Shown in pieces: positions 59,861 through 64,000 of a stretch of 64,000 bases of DNA. The stretch covers positions 1-64,000 of the forward strand of contig JAERTK010000255.1 in NCBI GenBank assembly GCA_016844935.1. The letters are read 5' to 3'. The DNA comes from Desulfobacteraceae bacterium (lineage in GTDB: Bacteria; Desulfobacterota; DSM-4660; Desulfatiglandales; Desulfatiglandaceae). Positions within the stretch are counted from its first letter, which is position 1. The number at the start of each line of letters is the position of its first letter. The notes under the pieces were generated by a model. It worked only from the letters and a program-made list of their open reading frames with translations. It was not told where the DNA came from and searched no databases. Made by a program: the position numbers and the translations under genes.

Positions 59861-60712
59861 ATGGACTTTGTTAAAACAAAAAAAACTCCGGGAAAGAAAA
59901 AGGTGAAGCCCCATACACCCCGCAACAGGCGTAAGGTTTCGAGGCTTCCCGTTTCCGCCATCATCCGGAGCATCGGCTCAGGAACGCTGAAGGTATTTGT
60001 ATTCCTATCGGTTTTGACCGTGATCAGCCTGACTTTCGTCATGTTTTACAACTACCTGCTCACCTCGCCCTATATGAAACTGGAGAACGTGGAAATTCTA
60101 GGGGCTGACGAGGACATGAAGAATGAACTGCTTCAAATGTGCGGACTGACTTCGGAACGGGGATTGCTGAGTCTCAAGCTTGAATCCTTGAAAAGAAAGA
60201 TAGAGAAACATCCGTGGGTCCGGACGGCAACCGTGGAAAGAAGATTTCCGCACACTCTGATCGTACAGGTGGAAAAACAGGAACCGGTGATGCTGGTCTT
60301 GATGGATCAGCTGTTTTACATGAACGGACAGGGGCAGTTGTTTAAACCGGTCCAGCCCCATGAGGAAATGGATTTCCCCGTCCTCACGGGTCTTTCAGGA
60401 ACGGAAACCGACCAGGGGGAAAAACTGGGCCGAACCCTTCATGTGTTGAGCGCGCTGAAAGGGGAAGAAGGCTGCTGGTCCCTTCAAAACCTGTCTGAAA
60501 TACATCTGGGTAGAAATGGCGGCATTTCTTTATATTTCAACCATATCCAGGCTGCCATCAACATTTCATGGCAAAACCCGGCGCGTGATATGAAAGGGCT
60601 GAAACAGGTAACAAAACATTTAAATGAATCGGGAAAAATCGATCTTGTGACCCAGATTGATCTGAACCATGTGGATGGCGCGGTTGTCTCTTTTAAAAGG
60701 AATCAGGTTTAA
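59861..60712 (+). CDS. ftsQ: FtsQ, divisome protein with POTRA domain
   Basis: The 283-residue bitopic protein has a charged cytoplasmic N-terminus, one membrane helix (VFVFLSVLTVISLTFVMFYN) at residues ~45-65 and a POTRA domain (MKLENVEILGADEDMKNELL) followed by the FtsQ beta domain (HPWVRTATVERRFPHTLIVQ). It starts at an ATG behind an AGGA-type site. It links FtsL/FtsB to the division complex. Position before ftsA supports the call. Confidence 0.92.
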   Translation: MDFVKTKKTPGKKKVKPHTPRNRRKVSRLPVSAIIRSIGSGTLKVFVFLSVLTVISLTFVMFYNYLLTSPYMKLENVEILGADEDMKNELLQMCGLTSERGLLSLKLESLKRKIEKHPWVRTATVERRFPHTLIVQVEKQEPVMLVLMDQLFYMNGQGQLFKPVQPHEEMDFPVLTGLSGTETDQGEKLGRTLHVLSALKGEEGCWSLQNLSEIHLGRNGGISLYFNHIQAAINISWQNPARDMKGLKQVTKHLNESGKIDLVTQIDLNHVDGAVVSFKRNQV

Positions 60713-60736
60713 GCAGGCGGAATGGGGTAATTTCTT

Positions 60737-61960
60737 ATGGGCATGGACATTATTGTAGGCCTGGATATCGGAACCACCAAAATCTGTGCAGTGGTGGGGG
60801 AAGTTCGCGCTGATGGCCTGGAAATCATCGGCATGGGAAGTCACCCCTCGGATGGTCTCAGAAAAGGCGTGGTCATCAACATTGAAAATACGGTGAATTC
60901 CATCAAGGCGGCCATAGAAGAGGCGGAAACCATGGCCGGCTGTGAAATCGGATCTGTGTATGCCGGAATCGCGGGCGGGCATATCGAAGGGGTCAACAAA
61001 CCGGGCATCATTGCCCTCAAGGAGAAAGAGGTCACAAAAAAGGACATCGAACGGGTCATCGAAACGGCCAGCGCGGTGGCGGTTCCCATGGATCGCGAAG
61101 TGATCCACACGCTGGTTCAGGAATTCATTGTCGATGACCAGGACGGCATCGTGGACCCCTTGGGCATGTCGGGCGTCCGCCTGGAAGCAAAAGTCCACAT
61201 TGTTACCGGTGCGGTGACCTCCGCGCAGAATATCATCAAATGCGCCAACCGGGCCGGGCTGGACGTGTACGACATTGTACTGGAATCCCTGGCATCAAGC
61301 GAAGCGGTCCTTTCAAAAGAGGAGTGCAATCTGGGAGCGGCCCTCATCGATTTCGGGGGTGGAACAACCGATCTGGCCTTGTTTTCCAAAGGCGCCATCA
61401 AACACACATCGGTCCTGGCACTGGGCGGGGACAACCTGACCTACGATATTGCCGTGGGCCTCAGAACACCCAAACTGGAAGCGGAAAAAATTAAAATCAA
61501 GTACGGGAGTGCCCTTTCATCCATGATCGGGAAGGATGAAACCATTGAAGTTCCGGGGGTTGGCGGTAGAAAGCCGAGGACGCTGTCCCGACAAATCCTG
61601 GGAGAAATCCTGGAACCCAGGGTTGAGGAGATATTCACCCTGATACACCAGGAACTGGTCCGTTCGGGATACGATGAGCTTGCCAGTTCAGGCGTGGTGG
61701 TGACAGGGGGGTCCGCCGAACTCCCAGGCATCAGTGAAATGGCCGAACAGATATTCAACGCCCCGTCCCGTGTGGGGTATCCCCAGGAAATCAGCGGCCT
61801 TGTGGACCTGATTAACAAACCCATGTATGCCACAGCCGTGGGGCTTGTTCTGTACGGCGCCAAAACCTACAAACAAAAAAAGAAGTTCAGAATTCGGGAT
61901 TCAAATATTTTCCATATGGTCATGGCCAGGATGAAAAGATGGTTTAAAGATATTGTTTAA
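60737..61960 (+). CDS. ftsA: FtsA, actin-like FtsZ membrane anchor
   Basis: The 407-residue protein has actin-fold motifs: IIVGLDIGTTKICAVVGEV (phosphate 1), LIDFGGGTTDLALFS (phosphate 2) and VVVTGGSAELPGISEMA (adenosine). A C-terminal amphipathic helix, MVMARMKRWFKDIV, attaches it to the membrane. A second Met at 60743 is an equal start. It ends 25 bases before the ftsZ ATG, overlapping the ftsZ upstream region. Confidence 0.96.
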   Translation: MGMDIIVGLDIGTTKICAVVGEVRADGLEIIGMGSHPSDGLRKGVVINIENTVNSIKAAIEEAETMAGCEIGSVYAGIAGGHIEGVNKPGIIALKEKEVTKKDIERVIETASAVAVPMDREVIHTLVQEFIVDDQDGIVDPLGMSGVRLEAKVHIVTGAVTSAQNIIKCANRAGLDVYDIVLESLASSEAVLSKEECNLGAALIDFGGGTTDLALFSKGAIKHTSVLALGGDNLTYDIAVGLRTPKLEAEKIKIKYGSALSSMIGKDETIEVPGVGGRKPRTLSRQILGEILEPRVEEIFTLIHQELVRSGYDELASSGVVVTGGSAELPGISEMAEQIFNAPSRVGYPQEISGLVDLINKPMYATAVGLVLYGAKTYKQKKKFRIRDSNIFHMVMARMKRWFKDIV

Positions 61961-61985
61961 CTTTTTTTTGAAAAAGGAGGGAGCA

Positions 61986-63254
61986 ATGAAATTCGAATTT
62001 GTGGATGAAGTGGAAAAGGGAGCCTACCATGCCAGAATCAAGGTTCTGGGTATTGGCGGCGCAGGCGGAAATGCCATCAACAACATGATCGATTCCGATC
62101 TTCGGGGGGTGGAATTTGTTGTGGCCAACACGGATTGCCAGGATCTTGATCGATCATCCTGCACCCGGAAAATTCAACTGGGACCTGAAATCACCATGGG
62201 TCTTGGCGCCGGGGCGGACCCGGGAATCGGCAGAAACGCCGCCGAGGAAAGTCTTCATGAGGTCCGGGAAGCGCTGGGTCAGTCGGACATGGTCTTCATA
62301 ACAGCCGGAATGGGCGGTGGAACGGGAACCGGCGCATCCCCCGTGGCGGCCCGGGAAAGTAAAGAAAACGATGCACTGACCGTGGCAGTTGTCACCAAGC
62401 CCTTCAAGTTCGAAGGTGAAAAACGGATGAAACAGGCACTCGATGGCATTGAACAGCTCAAAAACGAAGTTGACAGCATTATTGTCATCCCCAACGAACG
62501 ACTCAAAACCATTGGAGAAAAAACGACCTCTTTTAAGGACCTGATCTCCAAAGCGGATGATGTTCTGCTTCAGGCCGTCAAAGGGATCTCGGATCTGATC
62601 ATGAGCAGCGGCTTCATCAACCTTGATTTTGCCGATGTGAGAAAGGTGATGTCCAGAAATGGAACGGCCATCATGGGCATGGGCAGAGCATCCGGAGAAA
62701 AAAGGGCCGTAGATGCGGCCCAGCAGGCCATCAACAGCCCGCTTTTGGAAGATATTTCCATTGAGGGTGCAAAAGGCCTTTTAATGAACCTGACCGGCCC
62801 TTCCGATATGACCATGGAAGAAGTGGATGAAGCCTCAAGTTATATCAAGGAAGAAGCGAAGGAAGCAGAGGTATTCTGGGGGCTCGTTTATGACGACAAC
62901 ATGGGAGATGAAATTCAGGTCACCGTGGTCGCCACCGGGATAGATGGCCTGGAACAAAAAAAGGCCACTGGCCGCGTGGTGGAACTGAACACCGAAGTTC
63001 AGAAGAAAACCATTCAGGATTATGATAATGTGGTTAACCTGAGAGATGTCACCCTTGAAGATATCGAGGATGAATGGACTGTCAAAAAAGATGGCGTATG
63101 TCTGGATACACCAACTTTTGTCAGAATGGGCTCAAATCCCGATAACACCTATGAACAAAAATTTGAGAAGAAAAAGAAAAAAGGTTTTTTTGATAAATTC
63201 CGGATTAAGGACGGTCTCGATTACCCCACTTTTCTTCGGGCGAAAGCGGATTAG
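61986..63254 (+). CDS. ftsZ: FtsZ, tubulin-like cell division GTPase
   Basis: The 422-residue protein has IKVLGIGGAGGNAINNMID, the tubulin signature GMGGGTGTGASPVAARES, and the T7 loop NLDFADVRKVMSRNGTAIMG. The C-terminal peptide, YPTFLRAKAD, fits the conserved FtsA-binding tail. The ATG at 61986 follows AAAGGAGG; a start 33 bases upstream would overlap ftsA. It forms the Z-ring. A GTG-started radical SAM gene follows. Confidence 0.97.
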   Translation: MKFEFVDEVEKGAYHARIKVLGIGGAGGNAINNMIDSDLRGVEFVVANTDCQDLDRSSCTRKIQLGPEITMGLGAGADPGIGRNAAEESLHEVREALGQSDMVFITAGMGGGTGTGASPVAARESKENDALTVAVVTKPFKFEGEKRMKQALDGIEQLKNEVDSIIVIPNERLKTIGEKTTSFKDLISKADDVLLQAVKGISDLIMSSGFINLDFADVRKVMSRNGTAIMGMGRASGEKRAVDAAQQAINSPLLEDISIEGAKGLLMNLTGPSDMTMEEVDEASSYIKEEAKEAEVFWGLVYDDNMGDEIQVTVVATGIDGLEQKKATGRVVELNTEVQKKTIQDYDNVVNLRDVTLEDIEDEWTVKKDGVCLDTPTFVRMGSNPDNTYEQKFEKKKKKGFFDKFRIKDGLDYPTFLRAKAD

Positions 63255-63283
63255 CCGCTGATCCGGATGGATATGCTACGCCA

Positions 63284-63314
63284 TGCTCATGCCGTGCTCA
63301 TGCCGTGCTCATGG
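63284..63314. repeat. 11-bp tandem repeat after ftsZ
   Basis: TGCTCATGCCG occurs at 63284-63294 and 63295-63305, followed by a partial third copy (63306-63314). With flanking GCCATG and CATGGC the region is also an imperfect palindrome. It lies between ftsZ and the radical SAM gene and could be a slippage product or a weak hairpin. Confidence 0.5.
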
Positions 63315-63339
63315 CTGGCATCGAAAAGGTTTATGAACC

Positions 63340-64000
63340 GTGCCTGACGACATCACAGCCCTGTACCGAACTGTTCTGGCAAAAGAAAAGGGCACCATTT
63401 TTAAAGATTGGGGAGGGAAGATTTCCGTTGCGCTGGCATTTCCCAACCACTATCGACTGGGCATGTCGAATCTGGGCGTCCAGATTGTTTACCGGATTTT
63501 GAATGAAAGAACGGATGTGGTGGCTGAGCGGTTTTTCCTGCCCGAAGGTCGGGAAATGGCCCTCTACCAACGGTCCCGGGGACCCCTTGTTTCCCTGGAG
63601 TCGCAAACACCGCTTTCCAATTTTGACCTGGCGGCCTTCTCAATTTCTTTTGAAAACGATTACCCCAATGTTTTACAAATGTTGGAAATGGGGAAAATTC
63701 CACTCCTTTCAAAGGAAAGAACGGAAAAAAGCCCGCTTGTCATGGCAGGAGGGGTTGCTTCATTTCTCAACCCGGAACCATTAGCGCCCTTTGTGGATTT
63801 TTTTTTGCTGGGTGAGGCAGAACAAAACCTGGATCCATTCGTGGATGCCTTTCTGGAATTTGGTAGTAAAGACAAAACATGCCTTGTCTCTACACGTGAA
63901 CGAAGAGATGTTTTACGCCATCTGGCAAAGAATGTACCGGGCCTTTATGCACCCTCTCTCTACGACGTGGCATACAAAAAAAACGGCACGCTTTCGCATT
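63340..64000 (+). CDS. B12-binding radical SAM protein (partial, N-terminal part)
   Basis: From the GTG at 63340 the frame stays open to the window edge (220 codons). Residues read KDWGGKISVALAFPNHYRLG, MSNLGVQIVYRILNERTDVV and ERFFLPEGREMALYQ, then LVMAGGVASFLNPEPLAPFV with FFLLGEAEQNLDPFVDAF. These match the N-terminal B12-binding-like domain of TIGR03960-type radical SAM proteins. The CxxxCxxC cluster motif would lie beyond the window. The call rests on family pattern; the product and substrate are not known. Confidence 0.8.
   Translation, partial: MPDDITALYRTVLAKEKGTIFKDWGGKISVALAFPNHYRLGMSNLGVQIVYRILNERTDVVAERFFLPEGREMALYQRSRGPLVSLESQTPLSNFDLAAFSISFENDYPNVLQMLEMGKIPLLSKERTEKSPLVMAGGVASFLNPEPLAPFVDFFLLGEAEQNLDPFVDAFLEFGSKDKTCLVSTRERRDVLRHLAKNVPGLYAPSLYDVAYKKNGTLSH

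Noticed and set aside
63284-63314. Terminator of ftsZ
   Set aside because: The palindrome is imperfect and has no T-run; the 11-bp tandem repeat explains it better.

Overview
The window looks like a chromosomal stretch of a Gram-negative anaerobe of the Desulfobacterota (deltaproteobacterial) type. I infer this from gene content and order: a tig-clpP-clpX-lon operon, a full dcw cell-wall/division cluster with meso-DAP-type MurE, many lipoproteins and outer-membrane-type proteins, branched-chain amino-acid ABC transport next to acyl-CoA enzymes, and heptameric spacer repeats. No 16S gene or taxonomic marker is present, so this is an inference.

Layout. (1) 1-9.6 kb is accessory and scarred: livH/livM, remnants of an acyl-CoA dehydrogenase and an HMG-CoA synthase-like gene, a TetR regulator divergent from a lipoprotein-type acetolactate decarboxylase, a LuxR tail remnant, a lone receiver protein, an XRE antitoxin remnant, a TPR protein, a HEPN pair, and an IS-like element whose transposase joins an IS21-like N-terminus to an IS630-type catalytic domain. 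The element lies between a duplicated 47-bp tRNA-Asp 3' end and the intact tRNA-Asp. (2) 9.6-19.5 kb carries tRNA-Asp, tRNA-Val and tRNA-Leu plus a protein quality-control block: tig, clpP, clpX, lon, a Lon-like protease and Hsp20, with radC. (3) 19.5-30.2 kb holds a divergent phosphoglycerate kinase coupled to a formyltransferase, a cupin, a GT9 glycosyltransferase, glmM, a GlmU-like beta-helix protein, an MscS channel, a metallophosphoesterase lipoprotein and an OmpA protein. (4) 30.8-43.6 kb is an operon-like run of eight exported proteins, mostly without assigned function: FlgT/LPP20-like proteins, lipoproteins, an SLH/TPR lipoprotein, an AsmA-like protein, a GNA1162-like/FN3/beta-helix/TPR lipoprotein and a SpoIID-domain protein. 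It is the best candidate here for an undescribed system. (5) 43.8-63.3 kb is an AAA/DUF4143 ATPase, a small membrane protein, then mraZ-rsmH-ftsL-ftsI-murE-murF-(response regulator)-mraY-murD-ftsW-murG-murC-murB-ftsQ-ftsA-ftsZ. A radical SAM/B12-binding gene runs off the right edge.

How the parts work together. The dcw genes make lipid II and build the septum; glmM upstream supplies GlcN-1-P for the same pathway. The Tig/ClpXP/Lon/Hsp20 genes form a folding and proteolysis island. The exported cluster probably assembles in the outer membrane/periplasm, and its last gene acts on or binds peptidoglycan. Recurrent noncoding structures (four degenerate heptamer arrays, two REP-like hairpins with compensating changes, a 163-bp nested palindrome) mark the gaps.
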